From: Pseudomonadota bacterium | GTDB taxonomy: Bacteria > Myxococcota > Polyangia > Polyangiales > Polyangiaceae | NCBI GenBank assembly: GCA_023419055.1 | Contig: JAEZYO010000679.1 | Coordinates: forward strand, 1 to 13,609 | DNA: 13,609 nt | Direction: 5' to 3' | Shown: positions 1 through 7,788 of the stretch, piece by piece | How positions within the stretch are numbered: position 1 is the stretch's first letter | How the letters are laid out: every line of letters starts with the position of its first letter | The notes under the pieces: generated by a model | The model's input: the letters and a program-made list of their open reading frames with translations, nothing else | What the model was told of the DNA's origin: nothing | Database searches by the model: none | Translations under genes and position numbers: made by a program

Positions 1-318
1 CCCCTGCGCCGCGCTGTCTACCGGCAAGACGAGCTCCGGGCTGGTCTCGATCCCGCGCCGCTCGCCGAGCGTGCGAGCGATGACCTCGCGCAGGGACGCG
101 AGCCCTTGAGCCGGGCCGTAGCAAAACAGGCGCTCAACCGCGTACCGCGCCACGGCGTCGGCGATCTCCGGGGCGCAGCGGAAGTCGGGATCCGCAGCGG
201 TCAGGGGGATCACGCCCTCGGGGACCGTCGCCCAGCGCAAGTTGTGCGCGCGCTGTCGCAGCAGCGACAAGTCGATCTGGCTGTCGTCGAACAGCCCGAC
301 CCGATTCGCGCGCTTCAC
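1..318 (-). CDS. Class I/II PLP-dependent aminotransferase, N-terminal fragment
   Basis: This is the first 106 codons of a gene that continues beyond the left edge. The visible part reads from a GTG start and contains IPLTAADPDF, then CAPEIADAVARYA, then FCYGPAQGLASLREVIA and DSAAQG. This order is typical of the N-terminal part of fold-type I aminotransferases (AAT_I family), where the YGP...G..LRE segment precedes the cofactor-binding region. The catalytic Lys and the rest of the large domain lie outside the window, so the substrate cannot be named. The start overlaps the stop of the monooxygenase gene (GTGA, positions 318-315), which implies translational coupling and a shared transcript. 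A G-rich stretch on the minus strand (about 325-328) is 6 bases before the start. The similarity is seen directly; the operon role is inferred. Confidence 0.8.
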   Translation of the reverse strand, partial: MKRANRVGLFDDSQIDLSLLRQRAHNLRWATVPEGVIPLTAADPDFRCAPEIADAVARYAVERLFCYGPAQGLASLREVIARTLGERRGIETSPELVLPVDSAAQG

Positions 319-1448
319 GAGACACCCCGCCTCGGGACGCCCCGAGGATCGGGCGAGAACGGGATGAGCATCTCCTCGTCTCGGAACGCTTCGGGGTTCA
401 GGAAGCGCGCCTCGAGCCTGCGCCCGTAGTCCAGGTGCTGCGCCAAGGAAGGCCTGCGGCGCGCCTCGTAAGAGCCGAGGCAGCTCTCGAGCGAGGACCG
501 ATCGAGCTCGTTTCGGAGCGTCTCGACGAGGATCACGGCGTCGGAGAGCGCGCTCGTGGCCCCCTGGCTCGTGAACGGCAACGTCAGGTGGGCCGCGTCG
601 CCGACGAGCACCACGTTCTTTCTAAACAGCGCCGGCAATGGATCGAGGTCGCGCCCGCTCCAGACGAAGACGCGCTCGAAATCCGTCGCGGCCACGACTT
701 CGGCGGTTGGTTCAGGCCAACCGTACAGCGTCTCCGTCACGAAGGCCTTCCTTTCTACGGCGCTCGCGAGATCATGCTCGGCCGCACGCGCGCCTTCGAA
801 CTGCATGTACCAGACGATCTCGCCCGCCGAGCACGGGAGCAGGCCGAACGAGAGCGCGGAGGCCGTGGACTGCGTCTTGATCAGGCTGCCGGCGAGACCG
901 AGAGCCTGCTCGGGCAAGCGATCGGTCGCGCCGACGAGCTCTTTCACCCGAGACCTTCGCAAGTGGCACTTCGGAAAAAGCAGGCTCCTCACCGTCGAAA
1001 ACGCCCCGTCCGCCCCCACGAAGAAATCACCCTCTTCGTAGAGCCCGGTGTTCGATTCGCCGGCAGCGCCACGACCCGCGCCGTCGACGGCGAAGCGCGC
1101 GAACTCGAAATCCGTGTGAACCTTCGCGCGGGTGAGAGCGCCGAGCAACACGGCGACGCACGCCGAGCGCCTGATCGCGAGGCAGCCATCCATCGAGTGC
1201 CGCATCGAGACGTCACCCGAAGGAGTCCTCATGACGAGCTCTCGTAAGGGTTCTCCCGCCCTTTGAAGCGCCTCACCGACTCCCAGCGCTTCGAGCGCCG
1301 CCACTCCCCGTGGCAAGAGCACGAACCCGAGCCCCACGTCTCCCAACGTGTGCGAGCGCTCCTTGACCACCACGTCGAACCCACACGCTTCGAGCCCAAT
1401 GGCCGCCGAAAGGCCCGCCACACCACCTCCGATGATCACCGCTTTCAT
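315..1448 (-). CDS. FAD-dependent monooxygenase (UbiH/PHBH-type aromatic hydroxylase family)
   Basis: A 377-residue protein with the three fingerprints of class A flavoprotein monooxygenases. These are an N-terminal Rossmann motif GGGVAGL (residues 7-13), the DG motif DFFVGADGAFSTVR (141-154), and the late FAD-ribityl motif VGDAAH (282-287) followed by the helix QGATSALSDA. R93-R94 lies near the expected FAD-contacting Arg. The length matches single-domain members of the family. Such enzymes use NAD(P)H and O2 to hydroxylate aromatic or other activated substrates; the substrate cannot be read from the sequence. There is no signal peptide, so it should be cytosolic. The ATG at 1448 begins MKAVIIGGG, exactly where family members begin. 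The downstream aminotransferase overlaps by 4 bases, so the pair may act on one amino-acid-derived or specialised metabolite (inference). Confidence 0.85.
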   Translation of the reverse strand: MKAVIIGGGVAGLSAAIGLEACGFDVVVKERSHTLGDVGLGFVLLPRGVAALEALGVGEALQRAGEPLRELVMRTPSGDVSMRHSMDGCLAIRRSACVAVLLGALTRAKVHTDFEFARFAVDGAGRGAAGESNTGLYEEGDFFVGADGAFSTVRSLLFPKCHLRRSRVKELVGATDRLPEQALGLAGSLIKTQSTASALSFGLLPCSAGEIVWYMQFEGARAAEHDLASAVERKAFVTETLYGWPEPTAEVVAATDFERVFVWSGRDLDPLPALFRKNVVLVGDAAHLTLPFTSQGATSALSDAVILVETLRNELDRSSLESCLGSYEARRRPSLAQHLDYGRRLEARFLNPEAFRDEEMLIPFSPDPRGVPRRGVS

Positions 1449-1716
1449 GGAGCTTCGAGGCGCCTACCCTGGGCGCCCACGGCGAGCATACGCCCCTACC
1501 GGGTAAACCGGCACTGGTCATCTTTCGAGCGCTGCGTAATGCCCCTCGACTCACGCCGCCTATCGCCCGTTCGCTTCGGCGGCTCGGCCGCTCCGTCCCC
1601 GCGGCCTATTTCTTTTCAGCGATCCGGCACTGCGCCTCGGTGTGACGAGGCAAAGAGGACACTCGCCGGACACACTCGCGGCTTTCCTATCCGATGTCCC
1701 TTCGAATCCAGGAACG

Positions 1717-1739
1717 CGCTGCATCTATTTGATGCAGCG
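1717..1739. repeat. Perfect 9-bp inverted repeat, 5-base loop
   Basis: CGCTGCATC (1717-1725) and GATGCAGCG (1731-1739) are exact reverse complements around the AT-only spacer TATTT. It lies about 270 bases upstream of the monooxygenase start and about 80 bases past the GH5 stop. It could be an operator for a dimeric regulator or a secondary transcript hairpin. No T-run follows on either strand. Confidence 0.6.
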
Positions 1740-1772
1740 TCCGAACGTTCGATGCGGGTCCGTCGACAACCC

Positions 1773-1803
1773 GCCCGAGTGACACCCCCGCGGTCACTCG
1801 GGC
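1773..1803 (-). terminator. Candidate terminator hairpin after the GH5 gene
   Basis: GCCCGAGTGAC (1773-1783) and GTCACTCGGGC (1793-1803) form a perfect 11-bp stem with a 9-base loop, beginning 16 bases past the GH5 stop codon. No strong U-tract follows, so it is either a weak U-less terminator, common in GC-rich genomes, or a 3'-stabilising hairpin. Confidence 0.6.
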
Positions 1804-1819
1804 AGAGCTCGCTCGGCGA

Positions 1820-3673
1820 TCACTCCCCGAGGCGGAAGGCTTCTACGTAATCCTCGGCCACGCTCCCGTCCTCTTGGAGGATCATGAACCAATGCGTCCA
1901 CGGGATCTCGAGCTCCTCGAAGATGCCAATCACGTCCTCGTAATAACGAACGAGATCTTCACGGAGGGCCGTGCGATCGTAGCCCCCGAACTCGTTGCAG
2001 ATGACGGGCACGCCGTGAGTCACGCCCCAGGCTTTCGCGATGGCGATACGATTGTAGAGCGCCTCGCGTGTACCGTTCTGGTAGTAGTTTTTGAACTGGT
2101 CCCAGATCCAGGCGGCGTTGGTTTTCGAGAGACCGAGGTCGCTCGAGTACTCGCTCCAGCGCTCGGGGTTGTACGGGTACGGAATGGCGCGCGTGGTCGA
2201 CATGTTCGCCCAGCTTGCCCCCTGGTGCGTGAAGATGAATGGGTCGTAGAAGTGGAACGCGTAGACGATGTTGTCGTCTTCGAACGGCGTGCGCGCCGCG
2301 AGCATGTCGATACCGTACCAGTTCACGTCTCCGAAGATGATGGTGTGGGTCGTATCCTCCGCTCGGATCGCGGAAATGATGCGGGTAGCGGCTTCCGTCC
2401 ACGGCGCGACGGGGAGCACGGTCGATGACCCCGACGAGAGCTCGGGCTCGTTCATGAGCTCGAAGTACAGGTCGGTGCGCGGGCTGTCCTTGAAATGAGC
2501 CGCGACCGCGCGCCACAGCGCGACCACCTCGTCGACCGACGCGGGATCACCGAGCGCGAGCGAGCCGTCGTACTGGTGGTAGTCGATGGTGAGCGAGAGC
2601 CCGTGCGCCGCGGTCCATTCGTCGAAGCTGTCCAGGATCGTGAAGAGATCCTCGTGAATGGTGAGCGTCAGGTCGTCGCCCGATCCGCTCTTTTCCGTCA
2701 CGTACAGATCGAGATCGATCGGCAACCTGAGCGCCCGAAACCCCGCCGATGCCAGGTTTTCGATCGTGGTCTCGTCGTAGTCGAAGCCGTCGAAGCGGGT
2801 ATCTTCGAGCCAGTTCGTGAGGTTGTAGCCGCGGTTGAGCTCCGCCATGGCCTTCTCCTGGAGCGGGCCCGGGATCTCGATCGACTCGAGCTCGTTCAAC
2901 GGCGGCGGCGCAGGCTCGGAGATGACGAGATCGGGCGGTCCCTTGTCGATGTCGAGCGACTTCTCGAAATACACGTCATCGAGCTCGATCTTCCCTTCCG
3001 TGCCATCCGCCCCCACCACGTGCCAGGACACGGACCTGAGCTTCGTCACGTCCCAAGGCACGGCCCTGCCGTGTCCGGCTTGCAGCAGGACCTCGTACGG
3101 GATCTTGACCTTGACCCAGGCGCTCGAGGCCGGAACGTCGAAGGCGTGGAAGTCGTAGTCGAGGACGTCGGTAGTCTCCAAACGGACGGTGTGCGCGGGC
3201 CCCCGGAACTGGTACGAGAGCCCTTCGTAAGCGCTCACGTCTTGGCTCACGTTCACTCCGATGCCGATGAAGGGATCCCACTCGTAGCCGGCCTTGGTGA
3301 GCGTGTAGGGCACGGCGAGCGCGTGCTGAGATTGATAGCCTTCGGCCGAGATCCACGGCTGAGGTCCGAGCAACGAGCCACCCGCGGCGTCGCGGTCGGT
3401 ATAACCGAACCAAGGGGTCCCGAGAGCAGTGTCGTGGTCGCCGTCTTCCAGGTCATCGACCAGGAGGTCCTCAGAGTGGTCCTCGGGCGTGCTGCCGGCG
3501 GAGCCACCCGCTCCTCCCGAGCCCCCCGCCTGGGCCGAAGCGCCGCCCGAACCGCCGTTACCCGCTGCTGCGCCGGTGCCTCCCCCGGGGAGGCTGCTCG
3601 AGCCCGCGTCGCACCCGGCCACGAGGCAGAGCACCCAGAGCGAAACGAGCGGAGTTGATTCAAGAAAGTTCAT
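1820..3673 (-). CDS. GH5 family secreted endo-glycanase lipoprotein with N-terminal CBM-like module
   Basis: A 617-residue protein. Residues 1-20 are a signal peptide with lipobox LVAG-C21. Residues 22-62 are a Gly/Ser/Ala-rich linker. Residues about 70-238 form a beta-rich module (starts LVDDLEDGD, ends ELDDVYF) resembling CBM11-like or CIA30-like carbohydrate-binding domains. Residues about 262-617 are a GH5 barrel: GFRALRLPID (311-320), DYHQY (364-368), FELMNEPE with acid/base E409, AFHFYDP (472-478) and VPVICNEFGG with nucleophile E561. All key residues are present, so activity is likely on a beta-1,4-linked glucan or mannan; the exact substrate is not readable. The frame is open back to 3751, but ATG 3673 is chosen because it opens the signal peptide and follows GAGGAAAA on the minus strand. 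The N-terminal module resembles the outer domain of the membrane protein at 7789-8673. Confidence 0.9.
   Translation of the reverse strand: MNFLESTPLVSLWVLCLVAGCDAGSSSLPGGGTGAAAGNGGSGGASAQAGGSGGAGGSAGSTPEDHSEDLLVDDLEDGDHDTALGTPWFGYTDRDAAGGSLLGPQPWISAEGYQSQHALAVPYTLTKAGYEWDPFIGIGVNVSQDVSAYEGLSYQFRGPAHTVRLETTDVLDYDFHAFDVPASSAWVKVKIPYEVLLQAGHGRAVPWDVTKLRSVSWHVVGADGTEGKIELDDVYFEKSLDIDKGPPDLVISEPAPPPLNELESIEIPGPLQEKAMAELNRGYNLTNWLEDTRFDGFDYDETTIENLASAGFRALRLPIDLDLYVTEKSGSGDDLTLTIHEDLFTILDSFDEWTAAHGLSLTIDYHQYDGSLALGDPASVDEVVALWRAVAAHFKDSPRTDLYFELMNEPELSSGSSTVLPVAPWTEAATRIISAIRAEDTTHTIIFGDVNWYGIDMLAARTPFEDDNIVYAFHFYDPFIFTHQGASWANMSTTRAIPYPYNPERWSEYSSDLGLSKTNAAWIWDQFKNYYQNGTREALYNRIAIAKAWGVTHGVPVICNEFGGYDRTALREDLVRYYEDVIGIFEELEIPWTHWFMILQEDGSVAEDYVEAFRLGE
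3488..3610 (-). repeat. Low-complexity Gly/Ser/Ala linker coding region (GH5)
   Basis: Codes for GH5 residues 22-62, built of irregular GGSGGA and AGGS-like units. It tethers the catalytic and binding modules away from the lipid anchor. It is degenerate at DNA level, not an exact tandem repeat. Confidence 0.7.
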
Positions 3674-3773
3674 CGATGGTTTTCCTCGAGTCGAACCGAA
3701 ACGGTACCAATCCTTTAGGGTTACAGAAGGGGCCGCACCAGGCCAGCCCAAAGGGCACTAATCGGCACGAGGC

Positions 3774-4654
3774 TCACGTCGGGACCTTGAAGCCGACGGA
3801 GACGACCCCCGCGGCGCGCATGGCAGCGACGGTGCGCACGACGTCGTCGTAGCGAGAGCCGGGGTTCGCCGTGACGAACCCCAGCGAATCGTCGCTCGAG
3901 GTGTTCGAGCGGCGGGCGATTCTCGCCGCGACTTCATACAACGTGTCAGGCCTGCGAAGTCGTACGCGCCGTCCGAGCGCGGAAGGGTGACGCCGGCGCC
4001 GAGCCCGGCGCAGCCCGGGGCCACGTTGCTGCGGTTGTCTTTCACCGCGAATCCGTCGCCGATCACGAACACCACGAACGCGCCGTCTCGCTTGACGGTG
4101 TCCGGACCAAAGTCGAAGCCGGTTACCGTACCCGTTGCTCGATCTCGGGGACCGGTGGCGAGCACGACGCGCCTCATGCCCGTTTGCCCGAGCGTAAAAA
4201 GGACCTCGACCAGCACGCGAAACGGGGTCTCGCGATCGATGAAGAGCGCCGCGTCGGACGTCGCCGGTTCCCGACGCTTTACCGACTCCGCGAGCGCCAC
4301 GATCAACAAATTTCCCCTGCGCTCTCGGCCCACGCCCAAGGTCGCTTGTTCCGAGAGCGGCGGGAGCTCGACCAGCTCGGCCCCGTCGACGCGAAGCGCC
4401 TTGCGGCTCACACGAACTTCGAGCGCCTGGCCGACGTTCTGAACCGGAGCCTCGACCTCGGGTAACGAGAGCTCGTCTTCGCTCGGCCGCACCTCGGGCA
4501 CCACGGCCGCCTCCTCCTTGGCGACCGTCACCGGGCTCACTCGAGGCTGCGGCTCCGGAGTGGCCTCGTGCACCGTCGAGCGGGCGCAAGCGAGCGAGAA
4601 CACACCGGAGCTCAGCACCAGGGTCACCAGCCAAGGACGGGATCGCCCGAGCAT
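3774..4654 (-). pseudogene. Secreted tandem ExbD/TolR-like protein with apparent frameshift
   Basis: Translation from ATG 4654 gives a signal peptide (MLGRSRPWLV, hydrophobic to SLAC23), a Pro/Glu-rich segment to about residue 75, then an ExbD/TolR-like periplasmic domain (about 76-165, with LFIDRETPFRVLVEVLFTLGQ). A second one begins near FVVFVIGDGF (193-202). After residue 235 (position about 3950) this frame loses all similarity. The frame entered by adding one base continues DTLYEVAARIARR, TANPGSRYDDVVRTVAAMRAAG and FKVPT, stopping at 3774, which is a typical ExbD C-terminus. A single missing base near 3947-3950 explains this. The intact product would be about 293 residues. It lacks the usual inner-membrane helix of ExbD, and no ExbB/TolQ gene is adjacent. 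It may be truly broken or reflect a sequencing error; if unshifted, it would end at 3758 with an unrelated tail. GTG 4657 is an alternative start. Confidence 0.7.
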
Positions 4655-4861
4655 CACGTGGGATCCGTCCTGGTTCGGTCGTTCGAGAGACGCTGACGGC
4701 GGACGAGCGCCGCAAAAAGCGAGTTCATGCCCGCCGAAAGTATCTGCGCGCATCCGCGACGACACAACGGCGGACATACCGTTCGCCCATGGCCGCCGCC
4801 TTTCGAATGCCAAGATCGAGCCGTTTTGCCGCCGGCACGGAGAGTGCTCCCTGCGCCATCG
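4655..4861. promoter_or_regulatory. Divergent intergenic region between the ExbD-like gene and comM-like gene
   Basis: About 207 bases separate two divergent genes and must hold both promoters. On the minus strand an AGGA lies 13 bases before ATG 4654 and 10 before GTG 4657. On the plus strand GGAGA directly precedes an alternative GTG at 4844. No confident -35/-10 pair or operator was recognised. Confidence 0.4.
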
Positions 4862-6439
4862 ATGGGAGCTCCTTCGTTCGGTTCGGGTACGATTTGCGGC
4901 ACCCCGCTCGGGCTCGCGCGCGCTCACGCGAGCGTGGTCGTGGGCCTCGAAGCGCACGCCATTCAGGTCGAGGTGTGCTGCACGCGCGGCCCTGCGTTCT
5001 TTCAGCTCGTCGGCCTCGCCGAAGCTGCGGTGCGAGAGGCCCGAGTGCGCGTCGCGAGCGCGCTCGCCCGGCTCGGCATCTTGCTCGACGAATACGCGAT
5101 CACGGTGAACCTCGCGCCGGCTGACCTGCGCAAGCACGGCGCCTCCCTCGACGTCGCGCTCGCGCTCTCGGTGCTGGCCGCCATAGGTCGCCTTGAACCC
5201 GCCGAGCTCGACGGCGTGCTGGTGCTCGGTGAGCTCGCCCTCGACGGCTCCGTCCGCCCGGTGAGGGGACTGCTCCCGCAACTCACCGGCGCGCGCGGGC
5301 GCGGCTTCACGCGAGCGCTCGTGCCGGCCGACAACGCGCGGGAAGCCGGCTTCGTGCGCGGGATCGAGGTAGCGCTGGCGTCCACGCTCGAAGAAGTGTT
5401 CTCTTCCCTTTCCGGCGGAGCGCGCTTGAAATCGGCACCCCTCTTGGAGTTCGTCCCGAGCGCGCCGCAACCGCCGTTCGATCTGGAGGAGGTGCGCGGC
5501 CAGGCCACGGCGCGTCGGGCGCTCGAGATCGCCGCGGCGGGCGCCCACAACCTGCTCATGATGGGACCGCCCGGGAGTGGGAAGACCATGCTGGCGCGGG
5601 CCTTTCCAGGCATCCTGCCTCCCCTCAGCCTCGCCGAAGCGCTCGAGTGCACGGCGATCCACAGCGTCGCCGGAACCCTGGCCCTCGAGCGCGGACTCGT
5701 GAGCGAACGTCCGTTCCGCGCCCCACACCACTCCGTGAGCGAAGCCGGGCTCGTCGGCGGCGGCGAGCTGCCCCGCCCCGGAGAGGTGAGCCTCGCGCAC
5801 CATGGCGTGCTGTTCCTCGACGAGCTCGCCGAGTTCCGCCGCTCCGCGCTCGAGGCGCTCCGGCAGCCGCTCGAAGACGGCGTGGTCAGCGTCGCGCGCG
5901 CCCGCGCCCGCGCTCAGTTTCCTGCCCGCCCCCTCTTGATCGCCGCCACCAACCCTTGTCCGTGCGGGTACACGGGTCACCCTACCCGGCCTTGCCGCTG
6001 CGGCCCGAAGCTCCGGCGCCGCTACCTGTCGCAGCTGAGCGGCCCGCTCCTCGATCGGCTCGACGTCCACGTGCTCGTGCCTCCCGTGGACGTGGGCTCC
6101 CTCACCTCGCGCGCTCGCGCCGAGTCGTCGTCGACGGTGAGGGAGCGCGTCACCGCGGCCCGGATGCGTCAATGGGACCGAGCGCAGAGGCTCGGGTTCG
6201 AAGCGACCACGAACGCAGCGCTCAAGCCTCGAGAGCTCGCGCGAGCCGTCGAGCTCGACGCGGACGGCGCGCGATTGATGCAGAGCGCCGTGGAGAAGCT
6301 TTGCCTGAGCGCTCGCGGCTACGGCAGGGTCCTCCGCGTCGCCCGCACCATCGCGGATCTCGAGGGGGCGGCGCAGGTACGCGCGCCGCACGTCGCGGAG
6401 GCGATCCAGGGGCGCGTTCTGGATCGAGACAATCCGTGA
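4862..6439 (+). CDS. comM: YifB/ComM family Mg-chelatase-like AAA+ ATPase
   Basis: A 525-residue protein, close to the roughly 500-residue size of ComM/YifB. The N-terminal ChlI/Lon-S5-like domain (about 20-180) has GPAFFQLVGLAEAAVREAR and the signature TVNLAPADLRKHG (81-93). The AAA+ core follows, with Walker A GPPGSGKT (235-242), FRAPHHSVSEAGLVGGG (285-301), Walker B VLFLDE (316-321) and the Cys cluster NPCPCG...CRCG (365-381). The C-terminal Mg_chelatase_C region has YGRVLRVARTIADL (487-500). In Proteobacteria ComM is a DNA branch-migration helicase used in natural transformation; whether that holds here is unknown. ATG 4862 is chosen because homologues begin shortly before the ARAHASVVVGL segment; the frame is open back to 4727 and GTG 4844 is possible. 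A DUF1444-like gene follows after 42 bases. Confidence 0.93.
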   Translation: MGAPSFGSGTICGTPLGLARAHASVVVGLEAHAIQVEVCCTRGPAFFQLVGLAEAAVREARVRVASALARLGILLDEYAITVNLAPADLRKHGASLDVALALSVLAAIGRLEPAELDGVLVLGELALDGSVRPVRGLLPQLTGARGRGFTRALVPADNAREAGFVRGIEVALASTLEEVFSSLSGGARLKSAPLLEFVPSAPQPPFDLEEVRGQATARRALEIAAAGAHNLLMMGPPGSGKTMLARAFPGILPPLSLAEALECTAIHSVAGTLALERGLVSERPFRAPHHSVSEAGLVGGGELPRPGEVSLAHHGVLFLDELAEFRRSALEALRQPLEDGVVSVARARARAQFPARPLLIAATNPCPCGYTGHPTRPCRCGPKLRRRYLSQLSGPLLDRLDVHVLVPPVDVGSLTSRARAESSSTVRERVTAARMRQWDRAQRLGFEATTNAALKPRELARAVELDADGARLMQSAVEKLCLSARGYGRVLRVARTIADLEGAAQVRAPHVAEAIQGRVLDRDNP

Positions 6440-6481
6440 GAATTGCTGTCCAGCCCGGCCCTCGAGTATCGTCTTCACCGC

Positions 6482-7774
6482 ATGGGATTTTGGGACAAGC
6501 TGCGTGGCCTGCTCGGTACCACCTCGACTGCGGGCGACGCCGAGCCGCCGCGTGCGCCGGTTCGTGGCACAGCGGAAGAGGCGTTCGCGGCGCTGTTCCT
6601 CGACGAGGCCCGCGCTCACCCCGCCGTGGAACGAGCAGAACGCGTGCCCGGCGATTTCGCGGTGCACCTCTTCCGCCCCGGGAACGCCGAGCCCTGGACC
6701 GCGTTTCTCGGGAATCTCTTTCAGGAAGCGCGAGAAGACCCTCCGGAAGAGAAGGTTCTCAGAATTCGCCGGTTCCTCTCCTCGCTCGGTACGACCGAGA
6801 CCGACCTCCCGTGGGAGGACGCGGCGCCACGCCTGGTACCGCTGGTCCGCCTCGCCACGTTCGGCGCCGGTTCGAACGTGACCCCGCTCTCCCGTCCGTT
6901 CGTGCCCTTTCTCCGCATGCTCGTCGGCGTCGACAACGAGGACTCGGTAGCGATCGTCGATCGCTCCCGCTTCGACGAGTGGAAGCAGTCGACGGACACC
7001 GTCTTTGCGGCGGCCATCTCGACGCTCGCGCTTCACGTTCGCGACGACGACGTGGAGGTCTACGACTCCGAAGCGGCGTACCCGATCTGGCACGTCGCGA
7101 GAGACGATTCCTACGAAAGCTCGCGTCTCGCGTTGCCCGGCTTCTTGGCCTCCTTCCGCGGGCGTGTCTCGGGCAACCCCATCGCCATCGTGCCCAACCG
7201 CTCGACGCTCATCGTCTCCGGGGACGGCGATCCCGCCGCGATCGCGCGACTCGCTCGCTCGGCGGAGGCAGAGTTCATGGCGTCGCCCCGCGCGGTGTCC
7301 GCCGCCGTCTACACGCTGGATAGCTCGGATCTCGTGACACCGCTCCACCTGCCCAGTGAGCACCCTCAGCATATCTTGGTCGAGCGCGGTCACCGCGTGC
7401 TCGCCGCCACCTGCTACGCCGATCAGAAGGCCGAGCTCGAGAAGCGCTTCGAGGCGGAAAACATCGACGTCTTCGTCGCCTCCCTCAGCGTCTCGGAGCA
7501 CCAGGAGAGCAAGCAGCTGACGACCATGGCCACGTTTGCGCAAGGCATCAGGTCGCTCTTGCCCGAAGCCGACATGATCGTGTTCGTCACCAACGAGAGC
7601 CCCGATCCTTCGATGACGATGGTGCCGTGGTCGACCGCGCTCGAGCTCGCCGGTGACTGCTTCGAGCGGGACCCGGAGCTCGATCCGCCTCGATACCGGA
7701 CCGTGGGGTGGCCTCCGCCGGCCGTGCTCGAGGGCCTCCGAGCTCGTGCCGTCTGGCGCAGTGACGGAAGCTGA
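6482..7774 (+). CDS. DUF1444 (YtpQ)-like protein of unknown function
   Basis: A 430-residue protein starting MGFWDKLRGLLG, with no signal peptide or membrane helix, so probably cytosolic. Residues about 50-250 resemble the DUF1444/YtpQ pattern: PGDFAVHLFRPGN, a conserved L-x-N-L-F segment (FLGNLFQEA), PRLVPLVR, RPFVPFLRMLVGVDNEDS, and FDEWKQSTDTVFAAAISTL, then LALPGFLASFRGRVSGNP. The later part (about 310-430) contains a segment beginning HILVERGHRVLAATCY and was not assigned. The function of the family is not established. ATG 6482 is preferred; a TTG at 6443 would add 13 residues with no better ribosome site. It lies 42 bases after the ComM gene on the same strand, possibly co-transcribed, and ends 14 bases before a convergent gene. 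Confidence 0.65.
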   Translation: MGFWDKLRGLLGTTSTAGDAEPPRAPVRGTAEEAFAALFLDEARAHPAVERAERVPGDFAVHLFRPGNAEPWTAFLGNLFQEAREDPPEEKVLRIRRFLSSLGTTETDLPWEDAAPRLVPLVRLATFGAGSNVTPLSRPFVPFLRMLVGVDNEDSVAIVDRSRFDEWKQSTDTVFAAAISTLALHVRDDDVEVYDSEAAYPIWHVARDDSYESSRLALPGFLASFRGRVSGNPIAIVPNRSTLIVSGDGDPAAIARLARSAEAEFMASPRAVSAAVYTLDSSDLVTPLHLPSEHPQHILVERGHRVLAATCYADQKAELEKRFEAENIDVFVASLSVSEHQESKQLTTMATFAQGIRSLLPEADMIVFVTNESPDPSMTMVPWSTALELAGDCFERDPELDPPRYRTVGWPPPAVLEGLRARAVWRSDGS

Positions 7775-7788
7775 GCGGGTAGCTCGAA

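Larger units (their letters stand above)
1449..1819. other. 371-base non-coding stretch with dyads
   Basis: No convincing gene was found between the GH5 stop and the monooxygenase start. Open frames here have no family signature and overlap the neighbouring genes in other frames. The stretch must hold the 3' end of the GH5 transcript and the promoter of the monooxygenase-aminotransferase pair, both on the minus strand. It contains two perfect hairpin-forming inverted repeats (1717-1739 and 1773-1803) and the short palindrome CGAACGTTCG (1742-1751). No clear -35/-10 pair was recognised. Confidence 0.6.

Noticed and set aside
134..325. A 63-codon minus-strand open frame starting at GTG 325
   Set aside because: It is out of frame with the aminotransferase fragment, which has clear family motifs over the same bases.
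435..1247. A 270-codon plus-strand open frame opposite the monooxygenase gene
   Set aside because: The minus strand has three flavoprotein fingerprints in order; the plus frame has no recognisable feature.
1742..1751. CGAACGTTCG considered as a LexA (SOS) box
   Set aside because: The Gram-positive-type LexA site has CGAAC and GTTCG half-sites separated by four bases; here they abut, and no SOS gene is adjacent.
2495..3658. A 387-codon plus-strand open frame opposite the GH5 gene
   Set aside because: It lies opposite the CBM-like module and GH5 barrel, is Arg/Val/Asp-rich, and has no fold signature.
3720..3765. Possible sigma-54 (-24/-12) promoter upstream of the GH5 gene on the minus strand
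   Set aside because: Only GG and GC dinucleotides at about the right spacing were seen; the flanking bases do not match the consensus.
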